A stretch of 42,145 nucleotides of DNA from Thermomucor indicae-seudaticae. Taxonomy: Eukaryota > Mucoromycota > Mucoromycetes > Mucorales > Lichtheimiaceae. The notes beneath the pieces were generated by a model. The model was not told the origin of the DNA. It saw nothing but the letters and a program-made list of their open reading frames with translations, and did not search any database. The position numbers were made by a program, and so were the translations under genes. The DNA lies in contig JSYX01000295.1 of assembly GCA_000787465.1 (NCBI GenBank), forward strand, positions 1 to 42,145. The letters run 5' to 3'. Every line of letters begins with the position of its first letter. Positions within the stretch are counted from its first letter, which is position 1. This document shows positions 22,032 through 34,028 of this stretch, piece after piece.

Positions 22032-23999
22032 AAACCTTTTAACCGGTCATATACCTTTATAATATAATGTAGTAGTATATGAGGGAATAAGGACGTGTAT
22101 CTTTACCCATGACATTAGCACAGTTTATATTTCTTTGTATTCAAAGCATAAAGGGATCTTCTTGACTCGATCGATAACAAACAAGCCAGATAAAAGCGCC
22201 AAACAAATGCTGGCTGCAACTGCTCCTTTCCTAGTCCTATAATATAAAGTGCTATCAGAGAAAAGAAAACTTTATTAACGTTGAGGAATCTCCAAAGATG
22301 CTCATCACCGTTTAGTATATACTTAACCGGCGTTGTACACTTGCATTTGCAAATAGCACTGTAGTAGTCAATTCCCTAAGCACGGCTGCAGACCGCTTCT
22401 GTGTCACCTATTTGGGCGCGGGGTACCGTAATGACATATTGCCTGGATAACGATAACTTTTCCGCTGAATCTGGCTGCTGACGGCACGCCTTTTTAAAGT
22501 TAATGAGGATGAATCGTGAAGAAATGAATGCTGGGCAGGATAAAACTTTTGAAGTTCCATGTTTATAAAAATTTGGCCGATAATCGTATTCACAAAGCTA
22601 ATTCCAGGTTTGTCGTATATAGGAAAAACGAATTGATTCTATAGATTAACCAAAGGAAGTTCTTTTGAACAGAAAGACCGGAAATGAAGCTGACGGAATG
22701 TTTAGCAGAGAATAAAACAATTCATGCTTGGCTCAGTGATGCTTGGACTTGAAGGTCGTAGAACAACGCTTGTACTTTCGGCTTATGTCATGGCATGGAT
22801 ATCGCAAGTAATGTTCATGCATATGTTACTCTTGCATACATGGTTTTCTTTGCATGGAATGTTCCTGCACCATTCGTTTTCTTTAGGTAACTGACAGATT
22901 TCGCGAATCACAAGTGACACTTTATAATAAGAAAAATTGGCAACGCAAGTTTCAGTGGAACTTGGGAGGGCGTTCTATACTCCGTATAAGAAGTCATGTG
23001 TAGTCACTGTTTTGCAAAGTCTTCTTTTTATAGATCACATCTATAAGCCGGCAACTGGGAATTGCGCAATGATTTTTGCCAGATACAGGGACGCGTAAGA
23101 CAGTCTTTTCACCTCTCATTATTAAAAGATTCACGATGCGTAATGCACATGCAAAACGTATAGATAAGTGAAAGACGAATCGATCACCCCATCCATAAGG
23201 TCCTTTATATAATGTGCTACGGTACACGCATTGTGATTCACTGCTATCAAACAATGAAGCCACTCGAAAAGCTACTAAGAAACGCATGTCGGTAAAACAT
23301 CCAACCGAAAAGCGTTACGGACAGACAGACAGACAAGACAAGAACAAGACAAACGCTAAAGGCGTTCTTATTTTCATACTCCGTATAGAACGCCTAAAAA
23401 GCACTGTTCCGTCCATTTTATACAGTCTGATAATGTCAGCCATTTCATGCAACTTGCCTGTTTCATGTGATTCTTGGCAAAACTGGATCCTCCCTTGTTA
23501 TCGAAAATCTTGTGCTGTTGTTCGCTATATAGCTTCTGGTCTAACCTTCGGTTTGGAGAATATACAATAAGTTTAAAAGGTTGGAATCATAATATTAAGA
23601 CGGACCGGTAAGCCTAACTTTTGCTTCAATCAAGAGAATAGGAGGTTGCAGTCCCATATTTTCTTACGGAAGATGGGCGATGATGAGCTATTAAATGCTG
23701 ATACAGTCCAGGTTACAGGTAAAGACTGCATTTTGCAGAAGGTAAGGTGTCCAGCACACTCTGCTGGGCCAACTCTGCCTGCCTATTAGCACTCTGACCG
23801 CTTTCCCTTTCGGATTGGCTATGTCATCGGTTTCTTTCTTTGAAGATCATACAAATATTAGAATGGCTCATTTGGTCACTGCAGACCTGATAAGCACTGA
23901 TTCGCTCGAAACATACGAAAAACGATGATTAAAGAGAGAGAACGTTTGGCTGCCCTTTTTCCAAATTTGGGAGTTATAACTTGTGACGACCGCCCAATT
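22032..23999. other. Gene-poor region with a short inverted repeat
   Basis: No convincing coding sequence in about 2 kb. GGCGTTCTATAC at 22969-22980 is matched by its inverse GTATAGAACGCC at 23383-23394. A GACA microsatellite lies near 23321-23340. Confidence 0.45.
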
Positions 24000-24005
24000 T
24001 TTATT
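24000..24005 (-). terminator. Poly(A) signal AATAAA of the HRD3-like gene
   Basis: AATAAA on the minus strand about 20 nt after the stop at 24025-24027. This supports a gene end here rather than a further exon. Confidence 0.6.
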
Positions 24006-24024
24006 AGAAGATAGAGATTTTTTG

Positions 24025-26684
24025 CTAAGCGAAGATTGTTTTCACGTATAGTTTTATCAAGGACAGCTTGACGGGAAGGTATGCGGCCGGATCTGTTGAT
24101 AAAGCACTATCATAGTAGCGCTTCGCAAGGTGGAAGTCCTTGGGGACACCGATACCGTTTTCATGCATCCAGCCGAGGTTCCACATTGCCATTGGCGATG
24201 GTCCAATTTCAGAAGCAATACGGTAGCATGCTGCCGCTTTTTCGTAGTTCACGGGTGCGGGAATACCGCGATAATAGTAATCGCCCAACTTGACCCAAAA
24301 GTCCACGTTGCCCTGGCGCGCTGATCTCGACAAATACACAAATGCATGGTAGTCATCGTCTTGCTTTCGTTTCTTCCTGGCGCCTCCGAAGCCAAAGAGG
24401 TTCTCAAGGTTCAAAAGCTGCTTGTCTACAAAAACCCAGGCTTGTGAAATAATCTGTCGCAAAGCGAAGAAAGACGCTTTTCACCACAGGGTGTACCTCT
24501 GTCAAGCAGGAACGCGACGTTCGACTGCGCAACTTCATAACCATGCTCCGCGGCCAGCATATAGTATAATAATGCGCTTTCTGTATCACCCTTCGTGTAC
24601 GCATTATAGGCATACTCGACGGTGTGCAGTTCCCAATCACCACGCTCCGCAATCAACTTGTATAACTATTCATACTTTGTTATATGTAATCTGCCCAAAC
24701 ACATCGAATCACGCGTTTGCAAACTTACAGATACCGTTGCTTGGCACGAGTGTTCCAGACTTATGCCAGCATAGGTCAGTTCGGCCAAGTGCCAGTACGC
24801 CAAAAGGTTCTCTGCTTCGGCAGCCATCGTAAACAGCTGTCCGGCCAGTGGCAAAGTTGCCTCCTGCTTGGCATATTCGATTGCGAGATGGACTTGTGCG
24901 TCAACGTGTCCTTGATCTGCAGCACGTCTAAAGTATTCGATTGCTTGTTTACGGTCCTAAATAAAGCAAATATGTGTTTACTTTATATCCTGTTTCCACG
25001 GTATCGGCCTTTTTCATACCTGAGTACTACGACACCGTCCAAAAACATCATACCCAGGCCGTTTCGCGACGCGGCATCGTTGAACCTGGCTCCAATGAAG
25101 AACCACTCGCATGCCTTTTCGGGATCTGCTTCGACGCCCTCTCCTCGCCAGTACATCTGGCCCAGATATCCTGCAGCGTTGCCGATTGCCGTCCTTGGAT
25201 ACTGTCCCGGAGCACTTCCTTTAGCATTTCGCGAGGGACAGAGCCTGCGACTTCCTGAAAAAAATAGTGTGCATCTTGGAAGTTCCGTTCTATGGCCTGA
25301 GTGCCATGGTAAAATGCTTGAGCCAGGTTGAGCTATATGTAGAGACACTCCCGGTAAGAAAGATGACAACAAGGGAATTTGGCAGGCGAAAAATAATACC
25401 TTTTTCTCAATAGGTGACTTAATCTGTGTCACGTGCGACACCTGGTCATGGTCCCTGGGCAGTACGATTTCCGGAAGGGCGTTGTCTGTCGGTTACCATA
25501 CTTGAACCGTGACCATACACACCACCTATTTCGTCCGACAAGCGCACCTTAGGTCGAGGAGGCTCATAACCACCAGGAGGACCAGACAGATAATAATTAA
25601 TAGCTAAAGTAGCATCCAGGACATTAATATCGAAAAGGTTATGTCTGCCAGTTTATGCAAAACCTGCCTTTTTCAGCCACTCGCCGATAATGATATGCTG
25701 CATTCGGACATTCTTGATCTACTCCTATACCTTGCAAATGCCAGTACCCTAGTGTACTTTGTGCTGCAGTGTCGTCACCCTGCGCCGCAAAAGTATGATG
25801 GAGCACAGCGAGTGCTTGGCTTCTTTGTACAACATGCCCGATACCTGTGGCGTACATAAATCCAAGCATATGATGCGCTGTGGCATTGCCTCTGGCTGCC
25901 AGTTCTCTGTAGTAAACGAATGCGGCGGTGTAATCGCGAGGATGCTTATACTTTCGATACTGGAAAGAGAAGACAAAAGACGTTTTAGTACAATTATGCA
26001 ACAACAGGATCCAGAAAGACACGCTTACAAAATTCATCTCTGCAAGGAGAAAAAGCGCATCATCGTTGCCGTAAAAGATGCCGGCCTTCTTCAAAAGCCG
26101 CGTTGCGGCGTGCAGAACATATTCTCCTCCTGACAGGGGAAGCGGACGATCACCCTCACTTCGGCCAAACACGACCGACAAAATGGGCCGGATGTTGCGA
26201 ATCATAAACATCACTATGTCGAAGGTGGACATCTCGGCATTCGTTGCCCACGGCACGAGTTTGTCCAACTTCTTGATGGCTGCCTGGTAGTATCGCCGGC
26301 CTAGTCCCTCCATTCCGGTAAGCGAAAAAGTGATACAGTGTCGCGTGTATATACAGACCTCGTTCGTGGTGGTCAACCGTATAATCGGCAGTAGCAGGGG
26401 GCACCAAGACAAACAACTGGCGCAGAGTTCTGTCAGTTTCCGAACCGCAACTTGAATCAGTCATTCACCAAGCATACTTTGTTTGCAACACGTTGTGTGC
26501 CGGCACCAGACGCCGCAGCAGAAAAAGAAAAGCGAGGAGCACGAGGAGAGGCAGAAGCAGTAGCACCGGAAACAGAGTCACCAGGAATAGAAGCACTGGG
26601 AAGAGGATCATCGGCAGCAAAAGCACCGGGAACAAAAGAAAAAGCGGAAGCTAGAAAGCATAAAGCTATAACTGTTTTTTGCAT
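24025..26684 (-). CDS. HRD3/SEL1L-like Sel1-repeat protein of ER-associated degradation, 11 exons, 680 aa
   Basis: Exons (minus): 26684-26478, 26416-26359, 26300-26029, 25959-25668, 25603-25497, 25441-25400, 25332-25252, 25201-25031, 24956-24729, 24665-24497, 24440-24025; 2043 nt close in frame. Residues 1-23 are a signal peptide (MQKTVIALCFLASAFSFVPG then AFA). Sel1-like repeats follow: AAQSTLGYWHLQGIGVD, AAGYLGQMYWRGEGVEADPE, ASRNGLGMMFLDGV, AIEYFRRAADQGHVDAQVHL, SALLYYMLAAEHGYEVAQSN and MAMWNLGWMHENGIGVPKDF. The block order matches fungal Hrd3, the luminal substrate receptor and stabiliser of the Hrd1 ubiquitin ligase. Oddities: no C-terminal transmembrane helix (it ends KLYVKTIFA), a GC-AG intron at 25667-25604, and an uncertain 50-nt intron at 25251-25202. 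TATA box at about 26811. Confidence 0.88.
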
Positions 26685-26810
26685 AAGAATGTGGTAGCTT
26701 TCTTCGATTCAAGTGTGCCACAGTATCACTTACAAGAAAAAAGAGACACTTCAGTTTGAACTGAGTCATGATGGACGAATCGCGGAACAAAAAGTGGGAA
26801 AGTGGTCCTT

Positions 26811-26818
26811 TTTATATA
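26811..26818 (-). promoter_or_regulatory. TATA box of the HRD3-like gene
   Basis: TATATAAA on the minus strand about 130 bp above the ATG at 26684. Confidence 0.5.
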
Positions 26819-28540
26819 GACATCCGCCCCCTTTTCCAGAGCTGCGACATTTAAGGGACAGACAGGAGCGTATGTCTTCTGCATGAAACAGACGTGCGTC
26901 AGAAGATTCTGTGCGAGTCTTCACCCTCGGGTTCATAGGCACAAGCTTTACCGCCCATCTGCTCACCGTACCAAACCACACCCAGGCCCTCTTTGACTTA
27001 TAAACACAGAGAAAACACAGATACAACGTGCTCATTTACCAGGACCGTCTTTCCGTTAACTTCTAAGCATCCTTTGATATGCCGGTTGTCTACGTTTATG
27101 AACCGTCAGTAGAGACTTTATTTATCTGCAGACGGTTATTGGTATAAATACAAGTCTGGGTCCCCTTTGGGAGGTTGTGGATTAGTAGCTTAGTACCGGC
27201 AGCTGGCGGCCGTAAGTTACATTCACGTAGAGGGTAAAAGGGTCATTACTGTAAGTATTTATTTCAATGACCATTCTGGATAAACCAGTAATTAACTTTA
27301 TCTATTATGCTCCCTAAACCTCGCTCCCCCACTGGCGCGGCTTTGCCCAACGCAGAGCCATACTGGGACATCAGATCGATACAGTGATGTTTCAATGTAA
27401 TAATCATCTTTTGGATTCTCAGGGCGTCATCCCGTGGTTTAGATTCACTCCTCACTTATCTCAACCATTTTAAGGACCCCATGCGAAAGCATAGGCACTG
27501 ATTCACGACTCAGTCATATCCCCTTGTTGAAGGGACCCGATGGGGGTGGGCATTATACGAAGGACTACTCTGTGATAGAAGTGGCAATATGAATGTACGC
27601 CTCGCAAAGTCATTGATACAGGGGTGTCCATCATCTTCATTGCAATAACACAGATAAGTGTGGTACGGAGATCCGGTTCATTACTCCACATAAAATTGTC
27701 GGTATCTTTGCCAGTCTTCAAGACAGTGGCTTGTTCGTTTGTTGTTCTTTTCCGGACGATATCATCAGCTGCAGGTCGCTTTACTATCACATTATTCGAC
27801 AACTTCGAGATGTACCTTTCTTTCTAAACAGGAATATGAACGCCAAGCATGCGACGGATCAACGGATCAGACTTCCGACGTGATCCCAAGCCTAAGTCAA
27901 ATTTTTATGGTCGCCACAAAGTACTCTCGGATACCGAGCACGGTTTTGTCCGCGTTTACGCGTCACAAAAGTGAAGTCGAAAAGTTCCGCATGTCCCTCT
28001 GAACGCTGCAGAGAGGTCGTATCCTGTTGCTCTGAGAGATGCCGTAATAATAGTTCTTGTTGGCCGATTGCATTTTCAATAGGGGAACGGTGAAAAGGGG
28101 ACACATGCATAACACTTGGAGTTGTTTGTGCAACAGACAAAGAGAAAGAGCTTTCCACGCCGAAAGTGGGCTTAGCTTTTATTTACTCTTCGTTTCAAAG
28201 AAAACTCTACCGGGAATGATAAAACGGTCAAACGATTCTAGCTAGTACATTCGCCACTTGAGGAGTCAGATATATGACGAATAGCCAGCTTCTCCATTGT
28301 ACAGCCCGTTCAAAAGCAGAAAAGCAAAAGAGAAAAAGATTTTTCGTGAATCTAGACTTCTTCAGAACCTATGACGTCCTGCAAGAGGCAAAAGCAATTT
28401 ACAAATGTTCTCAAAACAAAGCGAGGTTGTAAGAGATGAACCTTAATTTTTTCTTCATGCCTGCGACTCACCTTTTCGGGAAATCAAAAAGGGCAAATTT
28501 GCTCGTCCCACAACGGCCTTCTTAACTGCACGGCGATTTG
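26819..28540. other. Intergenic region between HRD3-like and BRWD-like genes
   Basis: About 1.7 kb. Minus-strand frames at 27264-27455, 27503-27802 and 27892-28158 are moderately protein-like but have no recognised domain and do not join. They may be relics. I cannot support a gene. Confidence 0.4.
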
Positions 28541-28548
28541 TATATAAA
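28541..28548 (+). promoter_or_regulatory. TATA box of the BRWD-like gene
   Basis: TATATAAA about 60 bp above the candidate start ATG at 28609. Confidence 0.55.
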
Positions 28549-28608
28549 GCGAGCACATGTAGCGTCCTTTCTTCCCATTATTTCATTCACTGTTAACTGG
28601 TTATCTCA

Positions 28609-31600
28609 ATGGAAAAGGGTAACTTTAACACTTTAATCATTTCACAATCGTTATACTCATTGCTGTTTCAATGATCGATCTCTGCATTTCCTACGCGTCC
28701 CTTTCATAATCTGTTAGAGGTAACGATCCTACTTTATTTTTTTGATCTGCAGCTAGATCAACGCGTCACTCACTTTGCACTTGTACCGCTAGCTCTACTA
28801 CTTGATTTTCCAATTTCTTTCTGCCGGTCCTTGCGCTCAAACAGCCCAAACGCTGAAGCAGGAACTCGAAAAACATCCCGACCTGCTCCCGTCCGTCCTG
28901 ACATATGGAGGAACGCAACAGCCTAAGACCTTGGAGGACCTGGTGCGTATTGTTCCAAATGCTTGGTTTTAGAGTTTTGTCTGGCTGACGTATGCCTTGT
29001 TTACCCTCGACAGGCAAACGAGTACCCAAAGGTCAATGGCGAGTACCTGCCCCGGCTTCTCCAGCATTTGCTGGAGAACTTTAAGAAGACTGGCGACGCC
29101 AGCAATCCCCGAGCCCTATCCCTGAGGCAGGGAGATGACTCCCTCCTAACCATGCTGGAGGCCTTTGAGCCTGGTCTGTCTCGTGTGCGCCGCTCTCTTT
29201 GGGAGAGCAAGACGATGGCGTTGCCCGCGCGTAAGTTGCATAATTGCTTGATTTGGTATCTGCTTGATCTGTAACGGCCCTGCTTTTCTTTTTCGGGTTC
29301 CAGACGAATCGCTAGAGGCGCGTGAATTTGGCCTTCGTTGTGGTATTCGTGACGAGGTGGACACGGTTGCCTGCGCCTTCTATTGTGAGGTGAGCTTTCC
29401 TGCTTTTGTGCCAAGGTCCTGGAAATATGAAATAACGGTGGTTTATAGCAAGTGATCTTGACTGGGCATTCGCACCCTGTGTTCTGCTTGGCTTTCGACA
29501 AAACCAATGAGCGACTGTTCACCGTTAGTACCCATCCTCCGTGGCATTCGAAACATCTCGTTATTTATTTTGTCTTTGCTATTTCAGGGTGGCGATGACG
29601 GACTAGTCAAAGTCTGGGATACGCATAACGGCTACCTTATTTATACGATCCGTGCGCATCAGGAAGCCGTTAATGACATCGCTGTTAACGAGGAGAACAC
29701 GCTGGTGGCAACGGCGTCATCCGATGGCTATGTCCGTGTTTGGAAGATGGGGGAGTTCACGCCGGTCGTGAATCTCGATGCCCATACCAACAGCCCTTCC
29801 GCAAGTATAAGTCGCTGCTGCCTCATTGAACCTTTTCTAATTCTCTATGTCTTTATTAGCGTAAGAACCCGTTCACTTCTGTCAAGTTCTCCCCATCGCC
29901 TATTTCTGAGACTCGTTATTTGTTGGCGACCAATGAGGATGGACTTCTTCGCATTTGGAAGTGGGACAATGAGACTTTAGAATTTACCAATGCCAAGGAT
30001 CCTATGCTTTTCAACTGCAAGTTCCGAAGAACTGACCGTCTTCGTTGCCTATCTGTGAATTACACTGGAACTCAGTTTGCTGTCGCTGGCGATGCTGGCC
30101 TTATTCATGTTTTCAGCACTATAAAGCCTGGTGCTCGAGAAACTCAAAATGACGCGGACGTGCTTCAGGTAGAAGGATCCAGTGCTGCAGTGGACAGTAG
30201 CCAGACGGTGGAGAAGAAGAAGCGCCGTCGTGCTATCAATGCGTTGTTCCCAAGCCAAAACGATCTAGCTCAGAACGTACCAGTGATGGTAATAGCTCAT
30301 TTGGAGGGACATATGGGAAGTGTGACGGACGTCGTGTACAGTCATGATGGGAAGAGAATATTGAGCGGGTGAGTCCTGATAATCTTGCGACGCTATTCAA
30401 TATTCTGACATTGCTCTCTTTGTAGATGTCGAGATGGAACGGCGCGGATTTGGTCATATGATGAGCAGCTATTGTCATGGAATTCTTTGACCTGTAAGTA
30501 ATCCTTGACTGTGTTTGCTGGATTTTCAGTTTCGCTAAATGCGTACCCTTTCATAGTGGATATGAATAGTTCATGTGATAAAATCGTCACTGCTACAGAG
30601 GAAGGTTCATTATACGTACCTGCTTTGTCTGATGCTTCAACTGCTCAGGATGCTGGTCAGCCTGAAGCTTTGGTGCCTATTGAAGACCCCGACGAATTCG
30701 GTCGATTGATGACTCCCCCGGATTGTTTTGCCATGTTCTTGCAAAGTCCTGAGCCTAGTTCTTCGACACCAGCTGCTGATGCGACGGATGAAGTTGACAC
30801 TTTGGCACGGCCACCGGCGGCACCCGCTGCGGTTTCTGACAATCAAACCGGCGAATCTCTATCATCACAGTCACCGTCAGCGTCAACTCAAGCCCGGGAG
30901 CGATCAACGAATCCGACGCCTGGTCTAACCAGTGATGCGAATGCTGCGGCGGCAAGTCCATCCACGGCTGGCACCAGTGCTCAAGCGATAATGCAGGGAG
31001 CCGCTGTATCGAGTGAAGACGTCATTGCTGCTCCGGCGGTGGGAGAGATGGGTGGGCTTTATGCCGTTTCGATTTCGGACGGCTATGCTGGTGAAGCAGC
31101 TGACAACGTTGGAGATACTCAAGGAGTGCGCTCGGTTAATATGATTGCTTGGACTTGTGACGATCGAAAGTGTATCATCGCTACTTCTGACGGGGACTTG
31201 AGAGTTTACCATGCCTGCGACGGGAAACTTGCATATATCTTGAAGGGCCATCAAGGCGAAACATACGCCGTTGAAACACATCCGCTCAACCCTGACGTTC
31301 TACTGTCAGCTGGTTATGATGGCAAAGTTATCTTGTGGGACTTGAGCAGAGGCCAAGTAATTTCGTACCAACAGTATCCTGAGCGAGAGATGCTCGATTG
31401 CAAGTTCTCAGCAGATGGTGTATTTTATGCATTGACGGACCACATGGGTAGCTGCAGACTTTTCAAGCTTGAAGCCACGCTTTCTCCCAGTTACGCGCAA
31501 GTCAGAACATGGACTAGGGGTCAGCATTTCCCTATCGATCACAGCCCTATTCGCTGTTTGCCTGACGGTACCATTGTCGACGACGCTACCATGCAACCTC

Positions 31601-33795
31601 TACATGAGTTACCACGCTCATTAGTTACTGGCGAGAATAACGTCGAGTATCCAAATCAAAAGCCACCTCGGGATATACCCGTCAAATACCAAGGTTTTGA
31701 AGCAAAGCAAGAACGTCGCAAGTTGGCTTATATGAAGGAAGCAGAAAGAATCAGGAAGGAGCCGCAGATGAAACCACCAAGACTTGATCGAGCGCGGCTG
31801 AACCGAATAAGGGAGCAATTCTTCGAGAGTGAGCAAGCGAACACGTTGGATGCAGTATCCGATATACAGTCTGAGCCACCGGAGCCACCGCCTTCCACGG
31901 CGGCATTATTGTTGCCAGACGATCCTGATGATGAAGATTACAATGACGAAGAATATGATGGGTCACCAAGTAGCAGCGGGGAGGAGTCCGAGGGGTACTC
32001 CAATGTCGAAGAAGTCGGCGAGAATTTAGAAGAACAAGAAGAAGAAAGTGGCCCAATTACAAGGAGCAGATCAACTCGAAGAAGACATGCGCCCGAAGTG
32101 GTAGAAGCACCCGTGACTCGTAGCTCCAGTAGACGATCGGGAAGGCGCGCAGGGCGGCGTACCAGAAGTGCAACGAGTCGTGATGCTGGGGTGGCGGCAT
32201 CGAGATCTGCAATGCAGACGAGGAGTGGAAGAACCCGGACAGCCAGTGAGAGGAGTGAAGAGGAAGAAGATGATTTGCCGGTGCGGCCGCGACGACGAAG
32301 AAGAGTTGAGAACCGGGTGTCTTATTTGGAGAGCGCAGACGAGGAGTCCGAGGAAGTAGTGCAAGTTGTCGACGAAGCAGAGACGTTGCCCTCGGAGGAA
32401 AGCGCAGAACGGGTCGAAGAGACGCAACAAGGATCGCCGAAAGTGGGGGAGTTGAGGAAAGGGAAGAGGAGGTTGCGTTCTCAATATCATGAAAGCGATG
32501 AGGAGTTCGAACACGCCGAATCGTCGGCTCAAGCCGCGAAGAGGCGAAAGTATACCCAGAGTATCAAGCGCGCTTCCCGGTCGCAGAAAAGCGCAGCAGA
32601 AGACTTGCCAGCGGAGGAGGTTCAACGCTATGAGCCTTCAGAATGGATAAAAACGACGGAAAGAACGCTGGCAAAATATCACCCCCAGACAGGAGATATA
32701 GTGGCGATCTTGACAGAAGGGCATAGGCAATATTGGGAAGCTACTAGCATGAAAGCGCTTTTTGACGAGCGGCATGGTCCTATCGAGAGTGAAGAGCCCG
32801 TTGTATTCGGCACCATTACGAGTATCAGCTGGCAAGTCGGTCCACCAACCTTTTGTCGTTTAAAGTTACGCATACGCGATCTTGTAAACATACGAGATGC
32901 GCTGTTTCATAATGCCGAACCGATATGGGCCAACCAAAGCCGCGAGGTGACGCTTGACTACGCCGACGAGGATGGCTGTCCTGAATTCTTGGTGCTCTGG
33001 GAACGATTTTTATCCTCAATGGATGTATTTAGTAAGCTCAAGACCGGTCAACGTGTCGACGCCATGTATGACGATGAAAAGTACACGGGCAAAATCACCA
33101 AAGAAAGGAAGGACGGGAAAGTTTGGCGACGGACGAGGCACTCGAGTCCATGGGCGTATTATCACATCACTTGGGACGACGGATCTTTGGAGGATCTGTG
33201 TCCATGGGAAATCGTACCCACCGGCGAAGACTTTTATGAGCGCTACGACGTTGCTGGGCGTCTTTCCGAAGAAGAAACGCAGCGTGCGAAAGACATCATT
33301 GAGTGGCTTGCAAGCAACCCAGACTTTGAACTTTACGTTCATGAAGTTGACTATTACGAATATTCAAATTATTTGACACAGATTGCATACCCTATATGTT
33401 TGGATACTATCAAAGCACGACTGGAAAACGGTTTTTACCGCCGTTTGCAAGCAGTAATCGATGATGTTGAATTAGTTCGCAAGAACGCACAACGGTACAA
33501 CCATGAGAGTTCGCCAGCACATAAAAACGCAGTAAGAATGGCGAATTTCTTCAAGTCTCGGATGCTTAGTAAGTACTAGATATTGGATCTTTGACTTTGG
33601 TCCTAATGGTTTTCTGCAGATCCACAAATGCCTATATCATGGACCAGAGGTGGGAGACGACGGGTACAGCATCAGGAGTCTGATGATGATTATCGCCAAG
33701 AAGATGACGAAGAAGAAGAGGGCGATGAGGAGGAGCAGCCCCTGGTTGTTGAAAGCGACCATGGTGATGATAGTGACTTTGTTGTGAGCGATTAA
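28609..33795 (+). CDS. BRWD/PHIP-type WD40-repeat and bromodomain protein, about 1500 aa
   Basis: Exons: uncertain first exon (candidate ATG 28609), then 28793-28942, 29014-29230, 29304-29389, 29449-29523, 29588-29804 (or to 29767), 29860-30368, 30426-30493, 30557-33568, 33620-33795. Order of parts: LisH-like start (LYYLIFQFLSAGPCAQTAQT), WD blades (VILTGHSHPVFCLAFD, DGLVKVWDTHNGYL, VRVWKMG, DGLLRIWKWD, RDGTARIWSYD, DGKVILWDLSRG), an acidic and Arg-rich low-complexity region, a BRWD-specific domain (SWQVGPPTFCRLKLRI, WDDGSLEDLCPWEI), one bromodomain with the acetyl-lysine-contacting Asn in NAQRYNHESS, and an acidic tail. Human BRWD1/PHIP have two bromodomains; only the first equivalent is present. 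Family role: nuclear chromatin reader, partner of CUL4-DDB1 in animals. Two junctions do not resolve cleanly. Confidence 0.9.
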
Positions 33796-34028
33796 GACAC
33801 ACTTGTACATAGCTGTTTCATACAGACACATTATGTTTATCTAAATAACAAACACAATCCGAATGGGCTGTCTGTGTATATAAAGAACAAAGCAGCTCGT
33901 TGGAGTATATTAAGTTGGCAGAAGAGAAGGATATCGAACATACAAGAGACTATGGTACAGGTTTCTAATGGGTTGTGTGGAAAAATGGCAAGAAGATCGG
34001 AAATGGATGGAGGATACACTGTGGCGGA

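Noticed and set aside
27264..28158. Possible relic of a dispersed repeated ORF family
   Set aside because: A few phrases look protein-like, but the resemblance is from memory and too weak to name.
28619..28792. A 2-nt microexon that would give MEKELYYLIF in the BRWD-like gene
   Set aside because: It fits the family residue, but a 2-nt exon is not credible; left as an unresolved first exon.
30637..33342. Many open frames inside the BRWD-like main exon
   Set aside because: Shadows of a 3-kb conserved coding exon; none has a domain.
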